From Opitutaceae bacterium (GTDB lineage Bacteria > Verrucomicrobiota > Verrucomicrobiia > Opitutales > Opitutaceae): a stretch of 64,000 nucleotides of DNA. The notes below the pieces were generated by a model that made no database searches, had not been told where the DNA came from, and saw only the letters and a program-made list of their open reading frames with translations. Below are positions 16,767 through 25,658 of the stretch, piece by piece. Location: the NCBI GenBank assembly GCA_028281165.1, contig JANQKI010000266.1:1-64000 (forward strand), written 5' to 3'. A program made the translations under genes and the position numbers. How positions within the stretch are numbered: position 1 is the first letter of the stretch; the number at the start of each line of letters is the position of its first letter.

Positions 16767-19700
16767 TAGTGGGATCCTCCTGTGTCATGGTCAGAGTCGT
16801 GAGTGTCGTGAGAATCTCCACTCCCGTGATGATCGCCATCGTGGGAACCGTGAGGAGTCTTTTGATCGTATTCAACTTTTGCGAGAGGTTGATCTGAGTA
16901 GTCAGGCATTTCCGGATTCGGATTACGCAGCCTGGCAAGATAAGTAGTGCGAGGTCGGACGTTTAGGTATCCAAGAACTGAATAGTTGCGTTCGTTTTCG
17001 CGGAGTTTAGCGACGCGGCTTTCCGGATCCAGAAGATCGCCGAAAACGATAGCCTCCGTCGGACAAACTTGTTCGCAAGCCGTCTTGATGGTTCCGTCCG
17101 GAACCTTCACGTTTGGACTGTCCTTGGCTTTAACCTTCTGATCGATCTTGGCCTGCTGGATACGCTGCGTGCAATAGGTGCACTTTTCCATGACACCACG
17201 CATGCGGATGGAAACGTCTGGATTTTGGGCCATCTGGGTAAGCTCGGGCATTCCTTTCGGAGCCAAGGGACCCTCGTAAAGCCGATCAAGAGGGCGTTGC
17301 TGGTAATCGAAGAAATTGAAACGACGTACCTTGTAGGGACAGTTATTGGCACAGTAGCGTGTTCCGATACAGCGATTGTAGGCCATCGTGTTAAGGCCTT
17401 CGGAATCGTGCACCGTAGCATTCACCGGACAAACCTGCTCGCAGGGTGCAGTTTCGCAATGCATACAACCAACGGGCTGCAGCGAAACCTGAGGATCTTC
17501 AGGAATTTCGGTTTTCTCCAAACCGGAAGAGAAGTAGCGATCCAAGCGAATCCAGTGCATTTCGCGACCGCGGCGCACTTGATCGCGACCTACGATTGGA
17601 ATGTTATTCTCGCTCTGACAAGCAACCACGCAGGCGTTGCAACCCGTGCAGACGTTCAGATCGATATTCATCCCCCATTGATGATTGCCGGTGTAATCGG
17701 GATGCTCGTAAATCGATTCGCCACGCGGAGTCGTCGTGATCTTCCCCTGGGTAGACATGTATTTGTCTTTCCCGTAAATCGGAGGAGAGTGAGACTCCGC
17801 GCCCATATGGCTAACCCAGTCTGGGCTGTGATGATAATCGTCAAGGTTCGCCTCTCGAACAATGGCCCTACCCTCCATTGACCAGTGTTCCTGAGTATTA
17901 GTGAGCTGGAATTCTTCGCCAGTAGCTTCGATTGTCGCGCCTGGCGCGAAGGCCATGGTGCTAGAAGTACGAACCGAATAAGCATTGTATCCAGAATTTT
18001 GGCCAATGCGACCCGTCTTGGTTCTTCCGTAGCCAAGAGGAAGAACGAGGGTGTAATTGTCCAAGCCTGGCAAAATATGAACCGCACCCGTAACTTCCAG
18101 ATCGCCAACTTTGACCTTATAGACGGGAGCGAAAGTTCGACTGTCGCGTACGCGATTCGGGTTTTTGCGAGCCACTTGGATCATCGAATCCGAGGCTACG
18201 ATACCCTGCTCCTTAGCGAGACGAGGACTAATGATAATGGCATTGTCCCAAGTCAGTTTGTTCATCGGATCAGGACACTCTTGAAGCCATCCATTGTTAT
18301 TATAGCGGCCGTCGTCGACTTTGGCGTCGTTGACGAAAACGACTTCCAGACTATCAGAACTGGGAGCTGCGGGTTGAGAAAAGTTTTCCAGAACTCCGAC
18401 GAGCTTCGAACCTGAAACTAAAGAATGGGTTTTCTTGTAGCCTTCGCCCCTCGCGAACCCGTCGTGGAGGAATTTATCGAAAGCGCGCTTTTCTTTAGTT
18501 TCGGAAGAACTTTGGAAGGTTTCGTAGACCAGGCTATGTCCATCTGGATTAGCCTCGCCCAGCAATCGAGCCAGTACTTCGATCTCGGAAAGACCGTCGA
18601 ACAAAGGCAGGATCATAGGCTGCTGGGGAACGATGTGACCATCATAGGTGCGGCCGTCTCCCCAGGTTTCCAGATAGTGCGCTTGAAGAATATGGTATTC
18701 GGATTTCGCTGACGTCTCGTCCTCGTAGTATCCAAGTCGAGCCACCATGCCAACTTTATCCAAGAGAGCCTCGAAGCCAAGATCAGCAGGGGCGTTGTAA
18801 ACGGGATTGCCACCCATGACCAACAAAGCAGTCACGTTTCCATCGGAAATGGCTGCGGCTAAATCTTGGATGGAGCTCGACTCGGTATCGACATCCTCAA
18901 CGAACGTTAGCGTCTCGCCGAGGTTCCCAAGCTTTTCATTAATGAGAAGGCCAATAGCATGAGCTTCAGGCGAAAGCTGAGCTCCAACGTAGACCAAGCT
19001 CTTGCCTTTGTGATGCGACAAGTCTTCGGCGCACTTGGCGATCCAAGTCTTCGTATCCTCATCGAAACTACCGGTTAGATTTTCGAAAATCGGTTGCAGA
19101 GCCTCGCCTTCGACGCCCAACTCGATATTCAGAGCGATACCCGCCAGGAATCCGATCATTTGGCTGGAAGCCAGCCGCTTGCGATGGTCCGCCATGGCGC
19201 CGGTGATCGTGAAATTGCCTTCGGCTACATAAAGGCGATTCATCTCGTCTTTGCTGCTGCGGACACGACGTCCATCAGCAAACTGCTTGGAGAACGTCAA
19301 CGCGCCAGGATCCTGTCCGAGAAAATCGCCATCGACGCTGAGAATGCGTTCAGCGCGCGAAAAATCGTAGAGAGGCTTAAGGTTAGGTCCAGCCACAGAC
19401 TTAGCCGCTTTAGCCCCACTGTCTGTATCCACAGGCTCATACTCTGCCCAGATGGCTTGAGGGTAGGCCTTCATGAAAGCTTTCTTCAAACGAAGCCGCG
19501 TGGGTGAAGAAGACTTTTCGGCCAGAATAGCAAAACGATCGCCCTTATTTTCACTCAGCTTGTCTTTGAATGCGCTAAGCGCATCAAAGACCTCGCTCTG
19601 CGAGAGGGCCGATCCCTTGCGCGTGTGTCTAGCGGCGCGATCCGGATCGTAGAGCTCTAAAACGGAGGCTTGGGCCTTTAGAGAAGTGCTTCCATTGTAT

Positions 19701-20092
19701 CCCGGCAAATCGCCGTTGCCCTCGATTTTGGTGGGCCGACCGGTGTGCGTTTCGACCAAAAGAGGAGCACTTTCTCCACGAACTGAATACGAACTTGCGT
19801 AGTAAAGCGGTTCGCCAGGAATAAGGTGCTCCGGCGCCTTCGAATGAGGGAGGATGTGAGACTCGGGACGACGGCAACCGGAAAAGCCGATTCCTCCCAA
19901 GGCAAAGGAGGCAGCCATGATCTTGAAAAAATGACGACGATCAACCTCGCTCAATTCAGAGGCTTCGGGACCGAATTCCCGCTCCACTTGCTCGAGGAAT
20001 TGGGGAGTTTGTGCCAAGTCGTCGAGACTGCGCCAGTAGCGCGGTCCGGTCAGTTCCGCTTTGCTAGTGGGATTCGAATTTAGAGGTTTCAT
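16766..20092 (-). CDS. actB: Alternative complex III iron-sulfur subunit ActB
   Basis: 1,108 residues from the ATG at 20092, which overlaps the actA stop (ATGA); a start 18 bases upstream is less likely. An N-terminal twin-arginine-like segment ([19 protein letters not shown] at 52-53) precedes a possible lipobox, GFSGC with Cys73. A molybdopterin-oxidoreductase-like domain fills about 80-740 but shows no cofactor cysteine ligand, as expected for ActB. The C-terminal ferredoxin domain carries [39 protein letters not shown] and CEQVCP motifs for the cluster chain. It ends in a His/Asp/Gly-rich tail that might bind metal. Confidence 0.95.
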   Translation of the reverse strand: MKPLNSNPTSKAELTGPRYWRSLDDLAQTPQFLEQVEREFGPEASELSEVDRRHFFKIMAASFALGGIGFSGCRRPESHILPHSKAPEHLIPGEPLYYASSYSVRGESAPLLVETHTGRPTKIEGNGDLPGYNGSTSLKAQASVLELYDPDRAARHTRKGSALSQSEVFDALSAFKDKLSENKGDRFAILAEKSSSPTRLRLKKAFMKAYPQAIWAEYEPVDTDSGAKAAKSVAGPNLKPLYDFSRAERILSVDGDFLGQDPGALTFSKQFADGRRVRSSKDEMNRLYVAEGNFTITGAMADHRKRLASSQMIGFLAGIALNIELGVEGEALQPIFENLTGSFDEDTKTWIAKCAEDLSHHKGKSLVYVGAQLSPEAHAIGLLINEKLGNLGETLTFVEDVDTESSSIQDLAAAISDGNVTALLVMGGNPVYNAPADLGFEALLDKVGMVARLGYYEDETSAKSEYHILQAHYLETWGDGRTYDGHIVPQQPMILPLFDGLSEIEVLARLLGEANPDGHSLVYETFQSSSETKEKRAFDKFLHDGFARGEGYKKTHSLVSGSKLVGVLENFSQPAAPSSDSLEVVFVNDAKVDDGRYNNNGWLQECPDPMNKLTWDNAIIISPRLAKEQGIVASDSMIQVARKNPNRVRDSRTFAPVYKVKVGDLEVTGAVHILPGLDNYTLVLPLGYGRTKTGRIGQNSGYNAYSVRTSSTMAFAPGATIEATGEEFQLTNTQEHWSMEGRAIVREANLDDYHHSPDWVSHMGAESHSPPIYGKDKYMSTQGKITTTPRGESIYEHPDYTGNHQWGMNIDLNVCTGCNACVVACQSENNIPIVGRDQVRRGREMHWIRLDRYFSSGLEKTEIPEDPQVSLQPVGCMHCETAPCEQVCPVNATVHDSEGLNTMAYNRCIGTRYCANNCPYKVRRFNFFDYQQRPLDRLYEGPLAPKGMPELTQMAQNPDVSIRMRGVMEKCTYCTQRIQQAKIDQKVKAKDSPNVKVPDGTIKTACEQVCPTEAIVFGDLLDPESRVAKLRENERNYSVLGYLNVRPRTTYLARLRNPNPEMPDYSDQPLAKVEYDQKTPHGSHDGDHHGSGDSHDTHDSDHDTGGSH

Positions 20093-20745
20093 CGGTGGCA
20101 GCCTGAGCAACTTTGGGGAGGATTAACGTTCCATTCATTGACGAGCTCTTTGCCCATCTCGATTTGAGCTAGCTCGCCACCAGGGTGAACCCAGTCTAAA
20201 TCGAATACATGCTCGACAGGGCGAATTTTCTTCTCCGGATGCCGATGGCAGTCCAAACACCAGCTCATGCTCTGTGGCTCAGCGTGCGAGACCACTTCCA
20301 TTTTGTTAACCTGCCCGTGACACTCCACGCAAGAGATACCGCGATTAACGTGAACCGAGTGATCAAAGTAAACATAGTCAGGCACCTCATGGATACGCAC
20401 CCAGGGGACGGGTTCGCCTGACTGATAACTGGCTCGAACAGGCTCAAGAAGCTCGCTATCCGGTTTGATCATGCTGTGGCAATTCATACAAGTTGAGCTT
20501 GCCGGAACGTTCGCATGACTAGATTGATCGACCTTGCTGTGGCAATAGCGGCAATCCATACCTAATTCTCCAACGTGAAAGCTGTGATCATAGGGCACAG
20601 GCTGTATTGGCTCATAGCCTACACGCGTGTACTTGGGCGTGATGTAATAGGTGATTCCGGCTAGGCCAGTGGTTACGAAAACACCAAGAAATATGACGAT
20701 CTTCAGCGGTAGAGCATTAGCCGCTTTAGGAAAAACTTTAGACAT
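20089..20745 (-). CDS. actA: Alternative complex III pentahaem cytochrome c ActA
   Basis: 218 residues with an N-terminal TM anchor (about 13-35) and five CXXCH sites at 65-69, 86-90, 139-143, 163-167 and 213-217. Five haems is the ActA hallmark. It carries electrons from ActB toward ActE or an external acceptor on the periplasmic side. The last CXXCH is almost at the C-terminus (CSGCHR). It overlaps actB by four bases and is the first large gene of the operon; a small exported-looking ORF lies 19 bases upstream. Confidence 0.96.
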   Translation of the reverse strand: MSKVFPKAANALPLKIVIFLGVFVTTGLAGITYYITPKYTRVGYEPIQPVPYDHSFHVGELGMDCRYCHSKVDQSSHANVPASSTCMNCHSMIKPDSELLEPVRASYQSGEPVPWVRIHEVPDYVYFDHSVHVNRGISCVECHGQVNKMEVVSHAEPQSMSWCLDCHRHPEKKIRPVEHVFDLDWVHPGGELAQIEMGKELVNEWNVNPPQSCSGCHR

Positions 20746-20764
20746 GGCGCAAACGGTGTTCCAG

Positions 20765-20947
20765 CTAGACTAGACTCGAATCAGTCCTAGCGATAGCATT
20801 AGGATCCTGCCTAACCTTGAAGGCTTTAGAAACCTTGCGCGAGTCATTGGCTTTACTGTTTCGCGTTCGTTTTGGTAGAGCGATGAATCCTGCGATAAGA
20901 GAACAGGTGCCGAGAAGAAACGTCTTGCGGGAATTTTCGGAACTCAC
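20765..20947 (-). CDS. Small exported-looking protein at the head of the act operon
   Basis: 60 residues if translation starts at the GTG at 20947; an ATG at 21007 would add 20 residues with no visible homology. A short basic N-terminus and a hydrophobic stretch (KTFLLGTCSLIAGFIALPKR) resemble a minimal signal or anchor. The basic tail ends AFKVRQDPNAIARTDSS. Small proteins with an RxxPxAxAR-like tail occur next to molybdopterin-type oxidoreductase genes; that comparison is recollection. It is 19 bases upstream of actA, so probably cotranscribed. No strong ribosome-binding site was found. Confidence 0.45.
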   Translation of the reverse strand: MSSENSRKTFLLGTCSLIAGFIALPKRTRNSKANDSRKVSKAFKVRQDPNAIARTDSSLV

Positions 20948-21044
20948 GTGGCGGTTTATGGTCGTTGTTAAATTTCGGGAGTGAAGGAACGTTGTTCCAA
21001 ATAGCAAATAAAAATTAGCAAATGCTATAATGAGAGCGCATCAT

Positions 21045-21116
21045 TATAAGATTTGAGAAATGGGAGGAATCGAAAATCTTATAGCCCGAATCCGCCGCAT
21101 TGCAAACAGGGCGGCG
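21045..21116. promoter_or_regulatory. Two inverted repeats between lolD and the act operon
   Basis: A GC-rich hairpin (arms CGCCGC 21093-21098 and GCGGCG 21111-21116) follows the lolD stop at once, with no T-tract; it may end the lol transcript. Next, TATAAGATTT (21045-21054) and AAATCTTATA (21074-21083) form a perfect 10-bp inverted repeat with a 19-base spacer. It lies about 100 bases upstream of the act operon head. On the minus strand a TATAAT-like hexamer overlaps the proximal arm, so the repeat could be an operator. No -35 box was convincing. Confidence 0.4.
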
Positions 21117-21117
21117 A

Positions 21118-21813
21118 TTATTCTTTGAATAGGCCGTCTTCCATTCGCAAAGTGCGATCGCATTTCCGAGCTATGTCGGGATTATGCGTCACGATCAATA
21201 CGGCCTGTCCCTTTTCCTTTGCAAGGCGTGTTAAAGAATCGAATACCATTAGCGAATTTTTAACATCCAAGTTGCCGGTCGGCTCATCTGCTAGAAGAAT
21301 ACTCGGCTGATTCGCAAGGGCTCGCGCGATGGCGACCCTTTGCTGCTCGCCTCCTGAAAGCTGTGATGGCAAACGATGCAACTTATCGCCCAAACGAATA
21401 TCTTCCAAAAGAGACTGGGCTCGCGCTTGCATTTCTTGCAAAGAAAGCCGTCCCAACTTCCGCATTGGCAGCATGACATTTTCCATGGCCGAAAATTCCG
21501 GAAGCAGGAAGTGAAACTGAAAAACGAACCCGATATATTCGCAACGCAGCTCGGTGTGGACGCCATCTCGATTTAGAGGCACCTCTTGCTCGTTGATAAA
21601 GATCGAGCCCTGCTCTTGGCGATCAAGGAGTCCAAGCAGGTACAGCAAAGTAGATTTGCCGCAACCGGAAGGTCCGACGATAGCGCTAACCTCGCCTCGA
21701 TAGAGTTTGAGGTTTACCCCTTTCAGAACATGGACACGAGAAGCGCCCTCCCCCAGGTGCTTGTGAATGCCACGACATTCTAAAGCAATCGTTCTATCGG
21801 CAACTTCACTCAT
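21118..21813 (-). CDS. lolD: LolD-type lipoprotein-export ABC ATPase
   Basis: 231 residues. Walker A is GPSGCGKSTLL, the Q-loop lies near QFHFLLPEFSA, the signature is LSGGEQQRVAIARAL, Walker B is ILLADEPTGNLD, and the switch His is in VLIVTHN. The VFQFHFLLPEF region is typical of LolD and relatives in the MacB/FtsE class. With the neighbouring FtsX-type permease (four-base overlap) it should extract lipoproteins from the inner membrane for LolA. Another MacB-like export role cannot be fully excluded. Confidence 0.88.
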   Translation of the reverse strand: MSEVADRTIALECRGIHKHLGEGASRVHVLKGVNLKLYRGEVSAIVGPSGCGKSTLLYLLGLLDRQEQGSIFINEQEVPLNRDGVHTELRCEYIGFVFQFHFLLPEFSAMENVMLPMRKLGRLSLQEMQARAQSLLEDIRLGDKLHRLPSQLSGGEQQRVAIARALANQPSILLADEPTGNLDVKNSLMVFDSLTRLAKEKGQAVLIVTHNPDIARKCDRTLRMEDGLFKE

Positions 21814-23063
21814 GAGGCAGTCCCTCTGATAACATCACCAGGCACAAGACGAGCAGCACGCCGAGCTGGGGCAAGACTGGCGAAAAGGACAACTACAGTC
21901 GCTACCAGGGCAGCATATATATAGTGTAGCAAGGACCAGTTAACCACGAATCGCTCGGCCGTGAAAATTCCCCTCACGCCAATCGGAATGTTGGAGATCC
22001 CATAAGTCATAGCCGCTCCAAAGCTGAAGCCAATCATCGAGCCCAAAATGAGCACGATCATTCCCTGCCAGATGAAGATGTTGGAAATGTCTCTACGCGT
22101 GTAACCCATCGAACGAAGAATGGCTATCTCACGTGTCTTCTCCATGACGATCATAGCCAGCGTATTGAACATTCCAAGACCAGACGTGAGCAATATGGCT
22201 GAAACCGTTATGGCTGCCGAGAGTCCAATCACGTAAAAAAACTGCAGCCAGGATTTCTCCCTTTCCTGCCAAGAAGCGGCGAAGTGTCTTGTGAGGTTTT
22301 CGATAGCTTGCGCGTCGGAAGGCGCTTTCGATCTATCGAAAAGACTGACCTGAATAAAGCTTGCTCCATGCGGCCTCTTCAAAAGCGAGCGAGCCTGACC
22401 AATGTGCAGAAAAACCCGAACCTTATCAATCTCGGAAACACCCGTTTCGTAGATGCCTGTAACATGAAATCGACTACGTTGATCGACAGCCTGCACCAAC
22501 AGAGAATCGCCAACCCTCGCTTGCAGCCGAGCCGCCAGCTTGCTCCCGATCAAGATGCCCATTGGCGTAGATCGAAAATCGTCCACTGTCCCCTCGATGA
22601 TCTGATCCTCTAAAGCGGACACTGCCAAGTGGTCCTCCAGACTGATTCCGTAAACGAAACCTGAGCCATTGCGAAGAGGGCCGCGAATATAGACGTTGCC
22701 CGTCACGACTGGCGAAGCAGCATAAACATTGGGGAGTTCACGAATGGACTCGATGATTTTATTGGGAAACTCGACCCCCTCAATAAAACGATAGTTCTCC
22801 CGGTTTCCTACCATAAAGCTCGATTTGCCTCCTTCCGTAGTGGAAGCCTCGAGACTGGTCATGATAGGCTGCATTTTATCGCTAATGCGAATCGCCCCGT
22901 CGGTAGCCAGAACCGTATCGATGAAATATTCCTTGAAGCCGCTGACCTGAGCTTGAGTGACTATAAAGAAAGCCACCCCAAACGAGATCCCAGTCAGGCT
23001 CATCAGCATCGACCGCTTCTTGGCGAGCAGAAAACGAACGGCAATTGCAATGCTAGGCGTCAT
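21810..23063 (-). CDS. LolC/LolE-type lipoprotein-releasing permease
   Basis: 417 residues. There is one TM helix near the N-terminus (about 17-40), a large periplasmic MacB-PCD-like domain (about 45-270) and three TM helices of the FtsX domain at the C-terminus (about 285-410). The segment MVMEKTREIAILRSMGYTRR (MV at 305-306 region) is the conserved coupling helix that meets the ATPase. Only one permease gene is present, so it may work as a homodimer. It lies directly upstream of lolD with a four-base overlap. Confidence 0.87.
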   Translation of the reverse strand: MTPSIAIAVRFLLAKKRSMLMSLTGISFGVAFFIVTQAQVSGFKEYFIDTVLATDGAIRISDKMQPIMTSLEASTTEGGKSSFMVGNRENYRFIEGVEFPNKIIESIRELPNVYAASPVVTGNVYIRGPLRNGSGFVYGISLEDHLAVSALEDQIIEGTVDDFRSTPMGILIGSKLAARLQARVGDSLLVQAVDQRSRFHVTGIYETGVSEIDKVRVFLHIGQARSLLKRPHGASFIQVSLFDRSKAPSDAQAIENLTRHFAASWQEREKSWLQFFYVIGLSAAITVSAILLTSGLGMFNTLAMIVMEKTREIAILRSMGYTRRDISNIFIWQGMIVLILGSMIGFSFGAAMTYGISNIPIGVRGIFTAERFVVNWSLLHYIYAALVATVVVLFASLAPARRAARLVPGDVIRGTAS

Positions 23064-23135
23064 GGAGAAAAATATCAGTAATCAAGAATTGGTTACAATT
23101 TTGTACATGTAAAGCCATACAAATTAAGATTTGTA

Positions 23136-23558
23136 TCAATCAAATGGATTCACAATTTTCGTATTTCGAATTTCTCGACCATCTTGCAGATCTTCACTGA
23201 ACAAGATTGCGCATTTTCCTTTAATAGCGGCTGCTACGATCAAGGCGTCATAAAAACCGTATCCCGTTTCTAATTGCGCGGATAGAGCAAGTTGAAAGAT
23301 TTCATTATCGGAATGTATAGTACAGAGAGGTTGCAAGACGGCACGAAAATATGAAACAGCATCTTCAAGTCCCATGGGATTTTCAAATTTATGCCGAGCC
23401 ACGTTGAGGAATTCCTGGACAACCTGCCAACTGATTATTCCTCTGCGCCCTTCAATCGCATCCGAAATAAGAGTTTGAGCCCGCTCCATTTTCTCGGGAA
23501 CGCTCTTGTCGAATGAATAGACAAGGATATTCGTATCGAGAAAATAGTCAGCGCTCAT
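23136..23558 (-). CDS. PIN-domain ribonuclease toxin (VapC-like)
   Basis: 140 residues. The PIN fold is recognised from LDTNILVYSFDK (first acidic residue D8), QVVQEFLNVA (central Glu), and GYGFYDALIVAAA with SEDL (C-terminal acidic residues). Such proteins are Mg-dependent RNases that cleave tRNA or rRNA. The gene overlaps the C-terminus of the upstream antitoxin-like gene by 11 bases, the usual VapBC arrangement. The family is clear; the RNA target is not. Confidence 0.85.
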   Translation of the reverse strand: MSADYFLDTNILVYSFDKSVPEKMERAQTLISDAIEGRRGIISWQVVQEFLNVARHKFENPMGLEDAVSYFRAVLQPLCTIHSDNEIFQLALSAQLETGYGFYDALIVAAAIKGKCAILFSEDLQDGREIRNTKIVNPFD

Positions 23559-23769
23559 TCATTTCATCCCGAGTGAATCTTCTCCCAGAAGACACATTCT
23601 CTAGTCGTTTCATTACAGCGAAATAACTCTGTTTAGAGGTATCGTTCTGCACATAAGCAGAAATCCATTGCCTGAAGAGTCCATTCAAAGTCTTCCCCTC
23701 AGCAGCCGCTTTTTTCCTAGCAGCCTGAAGAAGACCTCCTTCAGTTGTAAAAGTGACGTTCTTTTTCAC
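23548..23769 (-). CDS. VapB-like antitoxin
   Basis: About 73 residues if it starts at the GTG at 23769 (VKKNVTFTTEGGLLQAARKK). An extended reading upstream would enter the gspF remnant and the promoter, so it is rejected. The N-terminal segment fits a short beta-strand plus helix DNA-binding motif (ribbon-helix-helix-like), and the C-terminal part would clamp the toxin. It overlaps vapC by 11 bases. A perfect-arm inverted repeat in its promoter fits autorepression. The start is uncertain: the nearest purine-rich sequence (AAAAGG) is only two bases from the GTG. Confidence 0.65.
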   Translation of the reverse strand: MKKNVTFTTEGGLLQAARKKAAAEGKTLNGLFRQWISAYVQNDTSKQSYFAVMKRLENVSSGRRFTRDEMNER

Positions 23770-23773
23770 ACCT

Positions 23774-23804
23774 TTTATCGTGTACACGAAATTCGTGTTG
23801 TCAA
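23774..23804 (-). promoter_or_regulatory. Putative vapBC promoter with an operator palindrome
   Basis: Reading the minus strand, TTGACA (23804-23799) is a consensus -35 box. It is followed after 19 bases by GATAAA (23779-23774), a weak -10. Between them, ACACGAA (23784-23790) and TTCGTGT (23792-23798) form a 7-bp palindrome around one central base. That is where an antitoxin would repress. Transcription would start near 23767, almost at the proposed GTG start, suggesting a leaderless or nearly leaderless mRNA. Confidence 0.5.
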
Positions 23805-23839
23805 CGAAGATTAAAAGGGAAGGAGAAGAGGTTCCCCCC

Positions 23840-23995
23840 TCAACCACCCGACAGCGAACTACTGAGCTGGAAGACAGCCGAGATGATGCCAAAGGCAATC
23901 AGACCCACAAACATGAAAACGAAGAGAAGGACCCCAGTAGATATGATGCCCATGAAAGCTTTGACGATTTTGTCGATAGATTCTGAATACTGCAC
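23840..23995 (-). pseudogene. gspF: 3' remnant of gspF (displaced copy)
   Basis: Read on the minus strand this encodes QYSESIDKIVKAFMGIISTG and onward to LSSSLSGG, then TGA (23842-23840). Those are exactly the last 50 residues of the intact gspF at 34796-36055. The nucleotides differ at 10 of 150 positions, all synonymous, and the stop differs (TGA here, TAG there). The match ends at 23992; a stop in the same frame lies at 24002-24004, so no upstream part remains. It lies just upstream of the vapBC promoter. It marks the left boundary of the AT-rich block, paired with the repeat at 34799-34948. Confidence 0.9.
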
Positions 23996-24231
23996 TACGA
24001 ATTATTTGATCTGCCATGTAAGGGATTCAATCTCACAATAATCGAGAGGGCTCTTTACTACAGAGAATGACTCATCTCCAAGTCTTCTCAATGGAAAACA
24101 GTCAAGAATCATTCTTGCAGTAAATATTCCAGCCTCTCTGGGCATCAAATTCTTTGGTGGGTAATAATGCTTCAAGTTAGGAAGTTACGAATTTGTGTTT
24201 TCAGCCAATCATTGACCAGATATACATAAAC

Positions 24232-24792
24232 TTACTTTGCGTCGAGTAGCATTTCCAGAACTTTTTCAACTTCTCGGTTAGAACAGTCCGCCACGACTAA
24301 TTTCCCACTCCTGTCGAAAATGTAATAGTCAGGATACCCATTTACCTTATAGGCTTTGATCGTCAACCCTCCTTCATCAACGGCTATTGGATAATCAATG
24401 GACCTAGTCTGTGCGATCTCCTCCATCCGCTCAGCACCCCGAGGATGGCAGACTCCAATCAATACGACATAATCCCTAAATTTTTCGAGGATATCCTTGT
24501 GACGCGGAATACTCGCTATGCAAGGGCCGCACCAAGTGGCCCAAAAATCAAGTACAACAATCTTTCCTTCAAGATCCTCAAGAGAAAGCGGTTCAGTATT
24601 TTGCCAATTTGAAAGCTCCAGCTCTGGGGGATCTTCGCTGTCCTGAATTGAGGTAAGTCTTGCACGAGATTGTTCATCTCCTTCAAAGGCAAAGGAAAAA
24701 TCTTCTGTACCCAAGGGTTGAGAGAAGAAAAAGTACAATAGCAAGGTGAGTGCAAAGCAGCATAGCAATATTGGCAACGTTGGATTCTTCAT
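24232..24792 (-). CDS. TlpA-like membrane-anchored thioredoxin
   Basis: 186 residues. An N-terminal signal anchor (PILLCCFALTLLLYFFF) is followed by a periplasmic thioredoxin domain with the redox motif WATWCGPC near residue 88 and a cis-proline segment (NGYPDYYIFD). TlpA/MauD-type proteins exchange disulfides or reduce them in the periplasm. It is the first gene inside the AT-rich block and reads away from the 8-cysteine protein and MauE-like gene located 2-3 kb to the right. A folding link to those genes is inference. Confidence 0.87.
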   Translation of the reverse strand: MKNPTLPILLCCFALTLLLYFFFSQPLGTEDFSFAFEGDEQSRARLTSIQDSEDPPELELSNWQNTEPLSLEDLEGKIVVLDFWATWCGPCIASIPRHKDILEKFRDYVVLIGVCHPRGAERMEEIAQTRSIDYPIAVDEGGLTIKAYKVNGYPDYYIFDRSGKLVVADCSNREVEKVLEMLLDAK

Positions 24793-25658
24793 TTAATTTT
24801 AGTGCATAAAATAAATGCATCCATCAATTAAAACATCCATAACTATTCTAAATTTTGGGGTTTTAATAAAAATAACGAGCATTAATTTAGATGAAATAAA
24901 GGAAGGCACATTCAATCCGGCAGTATCTTATTCCTGCTCTTGAAGAAACAAAATAGTCCATATTGTCGTATTGGTGGGCAGTTGCCCTTGATAATTCTAC
25001 GTTATGGATCGCCCTGCTTGTTTAGATGATGTGTCTGGTTCCTTCTAGAAAGATCATACCGCTCCCTATTAATCCTTACCAAAACGGAAGAAGCAAGCAG
25101 CACCTAGCTTCAACGAAATACTTCTTAGTAAGTAAATCTGAAATCTTAGCCTCAGATTCATTTGAAGCGCAAAGGACGGTCTAGCATAAACCAGTCTGTT
25201 GCAATGTAGGCTAATATCCTAAAGTCGATGAATATATTCAATTAGACACGCAATAACGCATGAAAGGAGCTCTCAAAACACTTATAAGTTCCGTCCTATG
25301 AAAATTTCCAAGAATGGGGTGACTCAAACTTATAAGTCTTAAATTGATATGATATAGGAAGTAACAAACCCACACATTTCTTTTAGGCATCTACACTTCA
25401 AGAAAAATTGCGAACAGATGATTTTAGTCTTTCCTATCTTAAAAAATAGAGTAAACAATAGGCTAATCTGCTGATAGTTAATCCACTCATTATAACCTAA
25501 ATCGCCATACCCATTTTTGAGGTTTTGGTTTTCTCTTACTCTTACAAATGAATCTTGCCTGCCGTGTGTCAAAATGTCGTGTGGTGCATACCTGGAAATG
25601 GCTGAATTGGAAGAATCCCTCGCGTAAGGCAAAGCTCCTTGAAAAAGAGAACGTCTTT
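24793..25658. other. AT-rich intergenic stretch without a supported gene
   Basis: About 870 bases between the divergent TlpA-like gene and the secreted protein gene. Reading all frames gave no protein I could support; a 97-codon minus-strand frame (25339-25632) has no recognisable features. The 10-bp palindrome ACTTATAAGT occurs at 25280-25289 and 25328-25337, both preceded by CTCAAA. The same 10-mer is the centre of the large palindrome at 34469-34516. Both divergent promoters must lie here, but none is clear. Confidence 0.5.

Noticed and set aside
25339-25632. 97-codon minus-strand frame in the AT-rich spacer
   Set aside because: No start context, domain or signal; composition follows the surrounding non-coding DNA.
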